In this document: positions 44,541 through 55,197 of the stretch, piece by piece | Layout of the letters: the number at the start of each line of letters is the position of its first letter | Position numbering within the stretch: position 1 is the first letter of the stretch | Assembly (NCBI RefSeq): GCF_018449655.1 | Contig: NZ_JAAVUX010000006.1 | Location: 186,001 to 250,000, forward strand | Length of the DNA: 64,000 nt | Reading direction: 5' to 3' | Source: Pseudomonas sp. dw_358 | GTDB taxonomy: Bacteria > Pseudomonadota > Gammaproteobacteria > Pseudomonadales > Pseudomonadaceae | Notes under the pieces: generated by a model | Told to the model about the DNA's origin: nothing | Seen by the model: the letters and a program-made list of their open reading frames with translations, nothing else | Database searches by the model: none | Position numbers and translations under genes: made by a program

Positions 44541-45641
44541 ATGTCCGAAAGTTACCTGATGCCGGTGAACACCCAGACCTGGGCCAACGGCCGCCACATC
44601 GTGCGGTGCGTCAAGGTCATCCAGGAAACCTGGGACGTGCGCACCTTCTGTTTCATGGCCGACCAGCCGATTCTGTTCTTCTTCAAGCCGGGGCAGTTCG
44701 TCACCCTGGAGCTGGAGATCGACGGCCAGCCGGTGATGCGCTCGTACACTATTTCCAGCTCGCCCTCAGTGCCCTATAGCTTCTCGATCACCATCAAGCG
44801 CGTGCCGGGCGGTCGCGTTTCCAACTGGCTGCACGACAACCTGCACGAAGGCCAGGAGCTGGCGGTGCATGGCCCGGTGGGTCTGTTCAACGCCATCGAC
44901 GCGCCGAGCCCGAAGATTCTCTACCTCAGTGGCGGCGTCGGTATCACCCCGGTGATGTCCATGGCGCGCTGGTTCTACGACACCAACGCCAACGTCGACA
45001 TGGTCTTTGTCCACAGTGCGCGGTCGCCCAAGGACATCATTTATCACCGCGAGCTGGAGCACATGGCCTCGCGGATCGATAACTTCAGTTTGCACATCAT
45101 TTGCGAGAAGCACGGGTTGGGCGAGCCGTGGGCGGGCTATCGCGGTTACCTGAACCAGAAGTTGCTGGAGATCATCACGCCGGACTTCATGGAGCGCGAG
45201 GTGTTCTGCTGCGGCCCGACGCCTTACATGACGGCGGTCAAGCGTCTGCTGGAAGCCAACGGCTTCGACATGAGCCGCTACCACGAAGAATCTTTCGGGG
45301 CGACGCCGCCCGAAGCCCGGGCCGACGCCGTGGAACAGGCCGAACAGGCCGCTGACGCGCCGGAAGTGGACGCCAGCGAGCTCCACCAGGTGGAGTTTAT
45401 CAATGCGGGCAAGAGCATACGCGTGGCGCCAGGCGAAACCGTGCACGCCGCCGCCGCCAAACTCGGGCTGATGATTCCCAAGGCCTGCGGTATGGGTATC
45501 TGCGGCACCTGCAAGGTGCTCAAGGTGGCCGGCGAGGTGGACATGGAGCACAACGGCGGCATCACCGAGGACGACGAGGCCGAGGGTTACATCCTTTCGT
45601 GCTGCAGCGTGCCCCGTGGGGATGTGCGGATCGAGTATTGA
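44541..45641 (+). CDS. gbcB: glycine betaine monooxygenase, reductase subunit
   Basis: A 366-residue ferredoxin-NAD(P)H reductase. FAD site in VMRSYTISSSP, NAD-binding GGVGITPVMSMARWF, a CGPTPYM loop, and a C-terminal plant-type [2Fe-2S] domain (KACGMGICGTCKVLKVAGEVDM ... YILSCCSVPRGDV). It supplies electrons to GbcA. Divergent from gbcA across a 282-bp region, so both can share activator sites. The start ATG 44541 follows CGGAGAACAGC. Confidence 0.95.
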   Translation: MSESYLMPVNTQTWANGRHIVRCVKVIQETWDVRTFCFMADQPILFFFKPGQFVTLELEIDGQPVMRSYTISSSPSVPYSFSITIKRVPGGRVSNWLHDNLHEGQELAVHGPVGLFNAIDAPSPKILYLSGGVGITPVMSMARWFYDTNANVDMVFVHSARSPKDIIYHRELEHMASRIDNFSLHIICEKHGLGEPWAGYRGYLNQKLLEIITPDFMEREVFCCGPTPYMTAVKRLLEANGFDMSRYHEESFGATPPEARADAVEQAEQAADAPEVDASELHQVEFINAGKSIRVAPGETVHAAAAKLGLMIPKACGMGICGTCKVLKVAGEVDMEHNGGITEDDEAEGYILSCCSVPRGDVRIEY

Positions 45642-45660
45642 TCTCCACACAACACACGCG

Positions 45661-45752
45661 GCGTAGGAGCCGACCTTGGTCGCGATGGGTTTGACGCGGT
45701 GCAACGGGTGCACCGCAATGCCTGCATCGCGAGCAAGCTCCGCTCCTACGCC
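45661..45752. repeat. paired REP element (second family)
   Basis: Left unit GCGTAGGAGCCGACCTTGGT and right unit CATCGCGAGCAAGCTCCGCT with CCTACGCC form an inverted pair between the convergent gbcB and chemoreceptor genes. A GC dyad GCGGTGCA/TGCACCGC sits in the spacer. Confidence 0.82.
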
Positions 45753-45768
45753 GTTGTTTGTTGCCTGG

Positions 45769-47394
45769 TCACACCCGAAACTTCGCTACCATTGCGCTCA
45801 AATCCACCGCCAGGCGCGACAGCTCGCTGCTGGCCGCGCTGGTCTGGTGCGCTCCGGCGGCGGTCTGGGTCGACAGGTCGCGGATGTTCACCAGGTTGCG
45901 GTCCACTTCCCGGGCCACTTGAGCCTGTTCCTCGGCAGCACTGGCGATCACCAGGTTGCGCTCATTGATACCGACGATGGCGGTGTTGATAGTGTCCAGC
46001 GCGAGGCCTGCACCTTTGGCAATGTTCAACGTGGATGAAGCGCGGTCGGTGCTGTTGCGCATCGAATCGACGGCTTTTTCCGTGCCGCCTTGAATGCTGC
46101 CGATCATCCGCTCGATTTCACTGGTTGATTGCTGGGTGCGATGGGCCAGCGCGCGTACCTCATCGGCCACCACGGCAAAGCCACGGCCCGCTTCACCGGC
46201 ACGGGCCGCTTCGATCGCGGCGTTCAGGGCCAGCAGGTTGGTCTGGTCGGCCAGGCCGCGAATCACGTCCAGCACCTTGCCGATGTCACGGGACTGGGTG
46301 GCCAGATCTCCCACCAGTTCGCCGGTGCTTTGCACGTCGAGGGTCATGCGCTCGATGGCCGCTACGGTTTCCTGCACCAGATCTCGACCGTCGCCCGCTG
46401 AACGGGTGGCTTCAATAGAGGCTTCGGAGGTGCTCACCGCATTGCGCGCCACTTCTTCCACCGCGCTGGTCATCTCGTTGACCGCCGTCGCGGCCTGTTC
46501 AATTTCGTTGTCTTGTTGCACGAGGCCGCGCGCGCTTTCTTCGGTGACGGCGTTCAGCTCTTCCGCCGCCGACGCCAACTGCGTGGCCGAGCCAGAGATG
46601 CGCTGCACGGTGTCGCGCAGGTTGTTCTGCATGCGGCTCATGGCTTCGAGCAGGCGCGTGGCTTCGTCGTTGCCGTCTACTTCGATGCGGTGGGTCAGGT
46701 TGTTGTCGGCAATGTTCTGGGCGGCCAGCACCGCTGAACTGATAGGCCGCGTGATGCTGCGGGTCAGCAGCCAGGCACACAGGCAGGTCAGCACACTCGC
46801 GATCACCAGCAGCGCCACGACCATCACAAAGGCGGAATGGTAGTTGTCTGCGGCTTCCTGATCGGAGACCACACTCTGGTCCTTGTTGATTTTGACCAGC
46901 TTGTCCAAGGCCACATTGAGGGCGTCAGAGGTGCTCGTCAGGTCGCTGTTGATCAGCGTGCGCATGGCATCCAGATCGTTGGCGCTGGACAACGATTTCA
47001 GCTGGGCCTCCAGTTGCGCGAACTGAGCCAGCAGGCGCTTGAAGTCTTCATAGGTGGATTTTTCTTCAGGGCTGTCGATCAGGGGTTCGTAGACAGTCTG
47101 GGTCTTGGCAATCAGGTCATGGCGCATGCCGAGCTTTTCGTTCACGGCGGCGAGGGAAGCCGGGCTGCGGTCCCCCAGCAACTGGAATTGCAAGACGCGC
47201 AGACGAATCGTCTGGATCTGCAACTGATCAATGCTCGAGATGCTCGGCAGGCTGTTTTCCGAGACGTCTTCGCCATTGGCACGAATGCTCTTCATCTGCA
47301 TCAGCGAAAACACGCCGAGGATGATCATGAGTACGCCGATGCTGGCAAAGCCGAGCAGGGCCCTAGGCGCGATGTTCATGCTGCGTAATGACAT
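45769..47394 (-). CDS. methyl-accepting chemotaxis protein (four-helix-bundle sensor)
   Basis: A 541-residue chemoreceptor: N-terminal membrane helix ([21 protein letters not shown]), a helical periplasmic sensor of ~150 residues (4HB type), a second membrane helix ([23 protein letters not shown]), HAMP ([22 protein letters not shown]) and the signalling hairpin with [26 protein letters not shown]. The ligand cannot be read from sequence. Its location next to gbc genes suggests, but does not show, a betaine-related cue. It is divergent from the ZapA-like pair. An alternative start is ATG 47379. Confidence 0.92.
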   Translation of the reverse strand: MSLRSMNIAPRALLGFASIGVLMIILGVFSLMQMKSIRANGEDVSENSLPSISSIDQLQIQTIRLRVLQFQLLGDRSPASLAAVNEKLGMRHDLIAKTQTVYEPLIDSPEEKSTYEDFKRLLAQFAQLEAQLKSLSSANDLDAMRTLINSDLTSTSDALNVALDKLVKINKDQSVVSDQEAADNYHSAFVMVVALLVIASVLTCLCAWLLTRSITRPISSAVLAAQNIADNNLTHRIEVDGNDEATRLLEAMSRMQNNLRDTVQRISGSATQLASAAEELNAVTEESARGLVQQDNEIEQAATAVNEMTSAVEEVARNAVSTSEASIEATRSAGDGRDLVQETVAAIERMTLDVQSTGELVGDLATQSRDIGKVLDVIRGLADQTNLLALNAAIEAARAGEAGRGFAVVADEVRALAHRTQQSTSEIERMIGSIQGGTEKAVDSMRNSTDRASSTLNIAKGAGLALDTINTAIVGINERNLVIASAAEEQAQVAREVDRNLVNIRDLSTQTAAGAHQTSAASSELSRLAVDLSAMVAKFRV

Positions 47395-47626
47395 GGGTAG
47401 TTACCAGATAGGTGACGGCGGCCGGCCGGGCAGAAAGTGAGGGTCTTGACCGGGCTAACGGCCCAATCGCCCCAGACTTGAGCGCGCGAGTTAAGGTCCG
47501 CGACGAACAGGTGGAACCGAAGGCTGAAAACGCAGTCCATGGGGGCCCGATAAGCCTGGCTTGCACGCGCGCTTTTCTTTATCGTGTGCGCCCTTCTTTT
47601 TCACCTCAAAACATCGAGAATTCAAA

Positions 47627-47851
47627 ATGTTACAAGCATCCCTGAGTCAATTGGAGCAACTGGTCGGCGAACTGGTCGAGCGCAATCGCGCCCTGGCTGA
47701 AACCAATCAGCAACTGAGCGGCGACTTGACCCGTGCCCGCGAAGAAAATGACACGCTGCAACTGAGCCTGATGGAGCAGGAGGAGCTTCACGGCAGCACC
47801 GCAGCACGTATCCAGGCGATGGTCGAGCGTGCCAGCGCCGTTAGCGCATGA
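47627..47851 (+). CDS. short coiled-coil protein (TIGR02449-like) paired with ZapA-like
   Basis: A 74-residue, almost entirely coiled-coil protein (LSQLEQLVGELVERNRALAETNQQL ... LQLSLMEQEELHGSTAARIQAMVERA). This is the type of small protein that precedes zapA in pseudomonads (TIGR02449) and resembles ZapB in design. ATG 47627 is the start; 22 upstream codons are leader. Its stop overlaps the ATG of the next gene (ATGA), so they are translationally coupled. The sequence differs from the canonical copy I remember, so this is likely a paralogue. Confidence 0.75.
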   Translation: MLQASLSQLEQLVGELVERNRALAETNQQLSGDLTRAREENDTLQLSLMEQEELHGSTAARIQAMVERASAVSA

Positions 47852-48144
47852 GTGACGCGTTGATCGAGCTTGTCTCGATTCTGGGGACGCCCTATTCGAT
47901 CAAGGTGCCAGCGGGGCAAGAGCAGAAATTGCGCGACGCCAGCGCGTTGCTCAAGACGATTCTCAACGACACCAAGCGCCAGTTTCCCAACCTGATGGGC
48001 GACAAGTTGCTGGTGATCGCGGCACTCAATCTGTGTTCCCGGCAGCTGGATCAGCAGCGCGAACATCAGCTCCAGCTCGGCCGTTACCAAGAGCAAGTCA
48101 GCGCCACGGTCGAGCGCATCTCCCGAACCATCGCCGAAACCTGA
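47848..48144 (+). CDS. ZapA-family cell-division protein, divergent second copy
   Basis: A 98-residue ZapA domain protein: LIELVSILGTPYSIKVPAGQEQKLRDASALLKTIL, then GDKLLVIAALNLCSRQLDQQRE and a C-terminal helix. ZapA proteins bind FtsZ and bundle its filaments at mid-cell. The N-terminus is clearly unlike the canonical Pseudomonas ZapA (which has a QILDKEYCIACP opening, as I recall), and no 6S RNA follows, as it does at the canonical locus. So this appears to be a second, diverged ZapA translationally coupled to its coiled-coil partner. FtsZ binding is an inference. Confidence 0.8.
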   Translation: MSDALIELVSILGTPYSIKVPAGQEQKLRDASALLKTILNDTKRQFPNLMGDKLLVIAALNLCSRQLDQQREHQLQLGRYQEQVSATVERISRTIAET

Positions 48145-48179
48145 TCGGCGGGCCTCTTCCATTGGAAGGGGCTGCCGAT
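48144..48179 (+). terminator. hairpin after the ZapA-like gene
   Basis: ATCGGC pairs with GCCGAT, with a second inner stem CCTCTTCC/GGAAGGGG. It starts at the last base of the stop codon. There is no T-run, so it may be a 3' stabilising structure rather than a terminator. Confidence 0.45.
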
Positions 48180-48254
48180 AGGCAATCAAGACACAGCCAT
48201 GTGTGACGTTTGCCTGTCAGGTTGTGTCGTATTGATTGTCTATTTGTATACAAT

Positions 48255-48270
48255 CGGCATGACTGTTGCA
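48255..48270 (+). promoter_or_regulatory. sigma-54-like promoter before the second chemoreceptor
   Basis: CGGCATGACTGTTGCA matches TGGCACGNNNNTTGCW at GGCA, G, TTGC and the final W, with the correct 12-nt spacing. It is 33 nt upstream of the chemoreceptor ATG. A GATTG ... CAATC dyad (48232-48254) abuts it. Motility genes are often RpoN-dependent, which is consistent. Confidence 0.6.
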
Positions 48271-48302
48271 GGTATCAGGCCTCAACACTTCGGGAGTTCA
48301 CC

Positions 48303-50237
48303 ATGCAGTTCTGGCGGCGCAGTATCCAATGGCAGTTGATCTTGAGCATGGGCACAGCCTTGCTGGTCAGTATCTTGATTGTGGTGGGCATCTACACGAT
48401 GGTGGTCAATCGCCTCGCCCAACGTTATTTGCTGGAGACGGCCATGCCGGCCAGCATCGAGGCGACGCGTAACGATATCGAACGTATTCTGGTGCAGCCC
48501 TTGACGGCTGCGCGAGGGATAACCAGCAATACCTTGGTGCGCGATTGGTTGGCCAGTGGCGAAAACAGTGCGCAAGCGCCACAATTTGTCAGCTACCTGG
48601 GCGGTGTGCAGCAAGACCAGAAGGCCTTCAGTGCTTTCATCATTTCTTCGGCGACCAACAACTACTACACCCAGAAGGGCACCGAGCGCACCCTGAGCCG
48701 CAACGACCCCAAGGACAGCTGGTTCTATTCATTTCTGCAGAGCGGCCAGCAGCGCGCATTGGAAATTGACAATGACCTGACCACCGGCGACCTGACCCTG
48801 TTCATCGACATGCGCCTGGAGCAGAACGGCAAAGCCTTGGGCATCGCCGGCATGGGCTTGAGCATGACCGAGTTGTCGCAGTTGATTCATAACTACAGCT
48901 TCGGCGCGCGGGGCAAGGTCTATCTGGTACGCAACGACGGCTTGATCCAGGTGCACCCGGATTCGGCGCTCAGCGGCAAACAGCAGTTGGCGAGCGAGGT
49001 CGGGCCGACGGCAAGCGCCGCCATTTTGGGCCAGAGCAAACTGGCCACCGCGCGCTTCCAGCGCAACGGCGAGGATTTCCTGGCCCTGAGCCTGCCGCTG
49101 CGTGATCTGGGCTGGACCCTGGTGGCCGAGGTGCCCGAATCGCAGATCTATGCCGAAGCCGACAAGGCGCTGTGGATGTCCAGCCTGATCGGCCTGGCCG
49201 TGGCCTTGGTGTCGCTGTTCTTCGTGGTGTTACTGGCGCGGGGTCTGGTACGGCCGATCCGTCAGGTGACCACGGCGCTGGTGGCCATCGGCAGCGGTGG
49301 TGGCGACCTGACTCACCGCCTCAACGATGCCCGCGCCGATGAACTGGGCGATCTGGCCCGGGGTTTCAACCGTTTCCTGGGCAGTCAGCGCGATATGATC
49401 GCTGAAGTCTTGAGCACCAGCGAACGGTTGCGCACCAGTGTGGGCCATGTGGCCAAAGTGGTGGACAACACCGCCAATCGCGCGGTGCGTCAGCAGGAAA
49501 TGACCGACATGGTGGCCACGGCGGTGCACGAAATGGGTTTGACCGTGCAGGAAATCGCACAGAACGCTGGCAACGCGGCGCTGGCCTCGCAATCGGCCAA
49601 GGATGAAGCGGCTGATGCACGCAAAGTCGTCACTCAATCCATCGCTCATATCGAAGGCATGTCCACCGAAATCGGCAATGCCGCCGACGCCGTGGGTGAG
49701 CTGGCAACCCAGGTAGGCAACATCGACCAAGTGCTGGCAGTGATCCGAGGCATCTCCGAGCAGACCAATCTGCTGGCCCTCAACGCCGCCATCGAAGCGG
49801 CCCGGGCCGGGGAGATGGGCCGTGGCTTTGCCGTCGTCGCCGACGAAGTGCGGACGCTGGCACGACGGACCCAGACCTCCACCGATGAAATCCAGGCGAT
49901 GATCTTCAACCTCAAGTCCGGCGCACAGAACGCCGTGTCGTCGATGCACACCGGCCAGGCTGCCACCGGCACCGGGGTGCAGGCCAGCCAGCGCACCGGC
50001 GCCTCCCTGGCGACCATCACCGAACAGGTCGAGCGCATCAGCGATATGAACAACCAGGTGGCCACCGCGACTGAAGAGCAGTCGGCGGTGACCGAGGAGA
50101 TCAACCGCAACGTGCAGGGGATTTCCGACCTGGCGCGGGATACTTCGGTGGAGACGCGTACGTGTCGGGATGATTGCTTGACGTTGACCGGGTTGGCCGA
50201 TGATCTGGCGCGTCAGATGGGGGGGTTCAAGCTCTAG
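48303..50237 (+). CDS. methyl-accepting chemotaxis protein (dCache sensor)
   Basis: A 644-residue chemoreceptor: membrane helix 1 (about 12-35), a ~240-residue dCache periplasmic domain ([54 protein letters not shown] and [16 protein letters not shown]), membrane helix 2, HAMP and the signalling domain with [26 protein letters not shown]. The WFYxFL ... NxD region is typical of amino-acid, amine or organic-acid dCache sensors. A sigma-54-like promoter lies 33 nt upstream. Start 48303 has GGGAG spacing. The ligand is unknown. Confidence 0.93.
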   Translation: MQFWRRSIQWQLILSMGTALLVSILIVVGIYTMVVNRLAQRYLLETAMPASIEATRNDIERILVQPLTAARGITSNTLVRDWLASGENSAQAPQFVSYLGGVQQDQKAFSAFIISSATNNYYTQKGTERTLSRNDPKDSWFYSFLQSGQQRALEIDNDLTTGDLTLFIDMRLEQNGKALGIAGMGLSMTELSQLIHNYSFGARGKVYLVRNDGLIQVHPDSALSGKQQLASEVGPTASAAILGQSKLATARFQRNGEDFLALSLPLRDLGWTLVAEVPESQIYAEADKALWMSSLIGLAVALVSLFFVVLLARGLVRPIRQVTTALVAIGSGGGDLTHRLNDARADELGDLARGFNRFLGSQRDMIAEVLSTSERLRTSVGHVAKVVDNTANRAVRQQEMTDMVATAVHEMGLTVQEIAQNAGNAALASQSAKDEAADARKVVTQSIAHIEGMSTEIGNAADAVGELATQVGNIDQVLAVIRGISEQTNLLALNAAIEAARAGEMGRGFAVVADEVRTLARRTQTSTDEIQAMIFNLKSGAQNAVSSMHTGQAATGTGVQASQRTGASLATITEQVERISDMNNQVATATEEQSAVTEEINRNVQGISDLARDTSVETRTCRDDCLTLTGLADDLARQMGGFKL

Positions 50238-50349
50238 GCGTTTTTTGGGAGCCGTGTGCCTGGCATGGCACGGGATCTCCTCACGCTGCAACATCGGCCG
50301 CCCCTGCGGCCGGTGGTGGGTCTTGATGTGATGTCCCGCCAGACGCCCC

Positions 50350-51387
50350 TTACCCCATCACCACCCGAATATCCGCCGCCAACTCCCGCACCCGTGCCTC
50401 TTCGGTGTCCCACGAGCACATGAACCGCGCGCCGCCGCTGCCGATAAAGGTGTAAAACCGCCAGCCTCGGTTGCGCAGAGCCTCCAACGCCGGCTCCGAC
50501 ATCTGCAAGAACACCCCGTTTGCCTGCACCGGAAACATCAATTCCACCCCCGGAATATCCGCAACCAACTGACTGAGCAATTGTGCACAATGATTGGCGT
50601 GATGGGCGTGGCGCAACCAGGCGCCATCTTCCAGCAGCCCGACCCAGGGCGCGGACAGGAAGCGCATTTTCGAGGCCAATTGCCCAGCCTGTTTGCAGCG
50701 GTAGTCGAAGTCTTCCGCCAGCTTGTGGTTGAAGAACAGAATGGCTTCACCTACCGCCATGCCGTTCTTGGTGCCGCCGAAGCACAGCACGTCCACGCCG
50801 GATTTCCAGGTCAGTTCGGCGGGGGTGCAGCCGAGAAAGGCGCAGGCGTTGGCAAAGCGCGCGCCGTCCATGTGCAGGTGCAGGCCCAGTTCCTTGCAGG
50901 TGGCGCTGATCGCCCGCAGTTCGTCGGGGCGGTACACGCTGCCCACTTCGGTGGCCTGGGTCAGGGTGACCACTCGGGGTTTGGGGTAATGAATGTCCTG
51001 GCGCTTGAGGGCCACCTCGCGGATCGACTCGGTGGTCAGCTTGCCGTTTTCGCTGCGGGCGGTCAGCAGCTTGGAGCCGTTGGAGAAGAACTCCGGCGCG
51101 CCGCACTCGTCGGTTTCGACATGAGCGGTTTCCGAGCAGATGACGCTGTGGTAACTCTGGCACAGAGAGGACAGCGCCAGGGAGTTGGCCGCCGTACCGT
51201 TGAAGGCGAAGAACACTTCGCAGTCGGTTTCGAACAATTGGCGGAAATGATCGGCGGCGCGGGCGGTCCATTGATCGTCGCCATAGGCGCGTTCGTGGCC
51301 ATGATTGGCCTCGGCCATGGCCGCCCAGGCTTCGGGACAGATCCCGGAATAGTTGTCACTGGCAAATTGCTGGCTTTGATCTGTCAT
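50350..51387 (-). CDS. ltaE: low-specificity L-threonine aldolase
   Basis: A 345-residue fold-type I PLP enzyme that cleaves threonine or allo-threonine to glycine and acetaldehyde. Signatures: FASDNYSGICPEAWAAMAEANHGHERAYGDDQWT, ICSETAHVETDECGAPEFF, LHMDGARFANA and the Schiff-base lysine in VLCFGGTKNGMAVGEAILFF. The start at 51387 follows AAGGAAC. It supplies glycine near glyA and sox, and its place upstream of glyA matches the PA5413 region. Convergent with the chemoreceptor. Confidence 0.95.
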   Translation of the reverse strand: MTDQSQQFASDNYSGICPEAWAAMAEANHGHERAYGDDQWTARAADHFRQLFETDCEVFFAFNGTAANSLALSSLCQSYHSVICSETAHVETDECGAPEFFSNGSKLLTARSENGKLTTESIREVALKRQDIHYPKPRVVTLTQATEVGSVYRPDELRAISATCKELGLHLHMDGARFANACAFLGCTPAELTWKSGVDVLCFGGTKNGMAVGEAILFFNHKLAEDFDYRCKQAGQLASKMRFLSAPWVGLLEDGAWLRHAHHANHCAQLLSQLVADIPGVELMFPVQANGVFLQMSEPALEALRNRGWRFYTFIGSGGARFMCSWDTEEARVRELAADIRVVMG

Positions 51388-51442
51388 GGCCGTTCCTTGT
51401 GATCGTAGTGCAAACGTCAGAGCGCGTGCCTGAGGTGCAAGT

Positions 51443-52165
51443 ATGCAACCTGTTGTCCCAACCAACCAACATCGCGATCACGGCCTGGACCTGCTCAAAT
51501 GGCTGGCGATGCTGAGCATGGTGCTGGACCACTTGCGTTATGTGGGCTGGTCGCTGGATTTTCTCTACATCCCCGGCCGCATGGCTTTCCCGTGGTTTTG
51601 CCTGGCAATCGCCGCCAATGTTGCGCGCCGACCCGATACACCGCTGCGTCTGGCTTATCTGGGCTGGCTGGTGATGTTCTCGGTGCTGGCCGAATGGCCC
51701 TATCGGCTGTTCGTCGGCCCCGATGAGCCACTGAATGTGTTGCCGACCCTGGCCCTTGGCCTGCTGGTGGCTTCGGCCTGGCAGACACGCCAGCCACGGG
51801 CGCTGTGGTTGGGCGCCGGCGCTTTGCTGGCGGGCGCCCTGGCCTGGGATCAGCTGATGTTTGGCCTGCCCGGTGTATTGCTGCCGACGGTCTTTCTGGT
51901 GGTACTTGAGCGTCGGCCGGGATGGTCGATCCTGCCCGGGCTGGTCTGTCTGTTTGCCAACGAGTGGTATGTGATCATTCCCGCCGCCCGGCAATACAAC
52001 TGGGTTGCCGCAGGCGGTGTACTGGCGTGCCTGATTGCGCCGTGGCTGGGCATGTCGCTAATGCGCAAGTGTCAGGGCCTGAAAGTACCGCCCATGCGCC
52101 GCTGGGCGTACCTCATCTACCCAGTTCATTTCATCCTGTTGCTGGGCTTGCGCTCAGTCATTTAG
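51443..52165 (+). CDS. TraX-family membrane protein
   Basis: A 240-residue protein with about eight hydrophobic segments and the TraX pattern: GLDLLKWLAMLSMVLDHLRYV, GRMAFPWFCLAIAANVAR, FSVLAEWPYRLF, and a C-terminal RWAYLIYPVHFILLLGLR. TraX of F plasmids acetylates pilin, but chromosomal homologues like this are far from any conjugation genes; their substrate is unknown and they resemble acyltransferase-3 membrane proteins in topology. It is divergent from ltaE and upstream of glyA, but its link to betaine catabolism is only positional. Confidence 0.85.
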   Translation: MQPVVPTNQHRDHGLDLLKWLAMLSMVLDHLRYVGWSLDFLYIPGRMAFPWFCLAIAANVARRPDTPLRLAYLGWLVMFSVLAEWPYRLFVGPDEPLNVLPTLALGLLVASAWQTRQPRALWLGAGALLAGALAWDQLMFGLPGVLLPTVFLVVLERRPGWSILPGLVCLFANEWYVIIPAARQYNWVAAGGVLACLIAPWLGMSLMRKCQGLKVPPMRRWAYLIYPVHFILLLGLRSVI

Positions 52166-52210
52166 GGGCCTGCAGGGCTTTTCCACGAGGTTGTTCCCGG
52201 TGCGACAGGC

Positions 52211-52220
52211 GGCCATGTCG
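52211..52220 (+). promoter_or_regulatory. shared 10-nt element upstream of glyA
   Basis: GGCCATGTCG, 139 nt before glyA, in the same gene-relative orientation and at almost the same distance as the copy before gbcA. Here it sits in a looser dyad CGACA ... TGTCG (52203-52220). Candidate GbdR contact. Confidence 0.5.
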
Positions 52221-52358
52221 TAAACGCACCTTTGTGAGGCGTCCATAGGCATCTGAGTCGAACGCGCCAGCCCTACCATCGCGTTCAAAGGAGCACCGTG
52301 CCCACGGCTGCTTTGACCAGACATGCACAGGCGCCACGCCGCCGCAGGGAGAACCGCG

Positions 52359-53612
<1,254 letters not shown>

Positions 53613-53628
53613 GAGTGGAGTAACGACT

Positions 53629-54879
53629 ATGCAACGCTATTCAGGCTTCGGCCTTCTCAAGCACTCCCTCAGCCATCACGAGAACTGGCAGCGCATGTGG
53701 CGCACGCCGACTCCGAAGAAGGTCTACGACGTGATCATCGTCGGCGGTGGCGGCCATGGCCTGGCCACTGCCTACTACCTGGCCAAGGAACACGGCATCA
53801 CCAACGTGGCCGTGGTCGAGAAGGGCTGGTTGGGCGGCGGTAACACCGCGCGCAACACCACCATCGTGCGCTCCAACTACCTGTGGGACGAGTCGGCTCA
53901 CCTGTACGAACACGCCATGAAACTGTGGGAAGGACTGTCCCAGGACCTGAACTACAACGTCATGTTCTCCCAGCGCGGTGTCTACAACCTGTGCCACACC
54001 CTGCAAGACATGCGTGACTCCGAACGCCGGGTCAGCGCCAACCGCCTCAATGGCGTGGACGGCGAGCTGCTCAACGGCCAGCAGGTAGCGGACGAGATCC
54101 CGTACCTGGACTGCAGCAAGAACACCCGTTACCCGATCATCGGTGCCACCGTACAACGTCGCGGCGGCGTGGCCCGTCACGACGCCGTGGCCTGGGGCTT
54201 TGCCCGCGCCGCCGACGCCTTGGGCGTGGACCTGATCCAGCAGACCGAAGTGATCGGTTTCCGCAAGGAAAACGGTGTGTGCATCGGTGTCGAGACCAAT
54301 AAAGGCTTTATCGGCGCCAAGCGCGTCGGCGTGGTCACCGCCGGTAACTCCGGGCACATGGCCAAGCTGGCCGGCTTCCGCCTGCCGGTGGAATCCCACC
54401 CGTTGCAGGCATTGGTGTCCGAGCCGATCAAGCCGATCATCGACAGCGTGATCATGTCCAACGCCGTGCACGGTTACATCAGCCAGTCCGACAAGGGCGA
54501 CCTGGTGATCGGCGCCGGTATCGACAGCTGGGTCGGTTACGGCCAGCGCGGTTCGTACCCGGTGATCGAGCACACCATCCAGGCCATCGTCGAGATGTTC
54601 CCGGTGCTCTCGCGGGTGCGCATGAACCGTCAGTGGGGCGGCATCGTCGACACCACGCCGGACGCCTGCCCGATCATCTCCAAGACCCCGGTCCCGAACA
54701 TGTTCTTCAACTGCGGTTGGGGCACCGGTGGCTTCAAGGCTACGCCGGGTTCAGGCAACGTCTTCGCCGCCAGCCTCGCCAAGGGTGAAATGCACCCGTT
54801 GGCCAAGCCGTTTTCCATCGACCGTTTCCACAACGGCGCCCTGATCGACGAACACGGCGCCGCCGCTGTCGCCCACTAA
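53629..54879 (+). CDS. soxB: sarcosine oxidase beta subunit
   Basis: A 416-residue flavoprotein subunit of heterotetrameric sarcosine oxidase. N-terminal FAD motif [23 protein letters not shown], upstream [30 protein letters not shown], and the C-terminal [19 protein letters not shown]. The beta subunit carries the flavins where sarcosine is oxidised. Gene order soxB-soxD-soxA-soxG is the standard one. Start 53629 lies 16 nt after glyA. Confidence 0.96.
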   Translation: MQRYSGFGLLKHSLSHHENWQRMWRTPTPKKVYDVIIVGGGGHGLATAYYLAKEHGITNVAVVEKGWLGGGNTARNTTIVRSNYLWDESAHLYEHAMKLWEGLSQDLNYNVMFSQRGVYNLCHTLQDMRDSERRVSANRLNGVDGELLNGQQVADEIPYLDCSKNTRYPIIGATVQRRGGVARHDAVAWGFARAADALGVDLIQQTEVIGFRKENGVCIGVETNKGFIGAKRVGVVTAGNSGHMAKLAGFRLPVESHPLQALVSEPIKPIIDSVIMSNAVHGYISQSDKGDLVIGAGIDSWVGYGQRGSYPVIEHTIQAIVEMFPVLSRVRMNRQWGGIVDTTPDACPIISKTPVPNMFFNCGWGTGGFKATPGSGNVFAASLAKGEMHPLAKPFSIDRFHNGALIDEHGAAAVAH

Positions 54880-54894
54880 CAGGAGAAATTCCCC

Positions 54895-55197
54895 ATGTTG
54901 CATATCTTCTGTCCCCATTGCGGCGAATTGCGCTCCGAGGAAGAGTTCCACTGCTCCGGCCAGGCTCACATCCCGCGTCCTCTGGACCCGGGTGCCTGCA
55001 CCGACGAACAGTGGGGCGACTACATGTTCTTTCGCGACAACCCGCGCGGGATTCACCACGAGCTGTGGATTCACGCCGCCGGCTGCCGCCAGTATTTCAA
55101 CGCGACCCGCGACACGGTCACCTATGAAATCTACGAAACCTATCCGATCGGCAGCAAACCGCAAGTGACCGCCAAACCCGCGGGAGAAAACGCATGA
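54895..55197 (+). CDS. soxD: sarcosine oxidase delta subunit
   Basis: A 100-residue subunit with the zinc-binding N-terminus FCPHCGELRSEEEFHCSG and the later GCRQYFNATRDTVTYEIYETYP. The RBS AGGAGAAA precedes it. It ends in an ATGA overlap with soxA. The delta subunit is structural, holding zinc in the tetramer. Confidence 0.95.
   Translation: MLHIFCPHCGELRSEEEFHCSGQAHIPRPLDPGACTDEQWGDYMFFRDNPRGIHHELWIHAAGCRQYFNATRDTVTYEIYETYPIGSKPQVTAKPAGENA

Noticed and set aside
48145..48302. 6S RNA gene after the ZapA-like gene
   Set aside because: The canonical zapA locus is followed by 6S RNA, but this 158-nt gap has a short hairpin and a promoter instead and cannot hold a ~180-nt 6S RNA.
51443..52165. 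TraX-like gene as evidence of an integrated conjugative element
   Set aside because: No relaxase, pilus, integrase or attachment-site repeat lies nearby, and the gene sits in a conserved chromosomal order next to ltaE and glyA.
52166..52358. Glycine riboswitch before glyA
   Set aside because: The conserved glycine-aptamer cores are not visible. Only the short GGCCATGTCG element and ordinary promoter sequence are seen.
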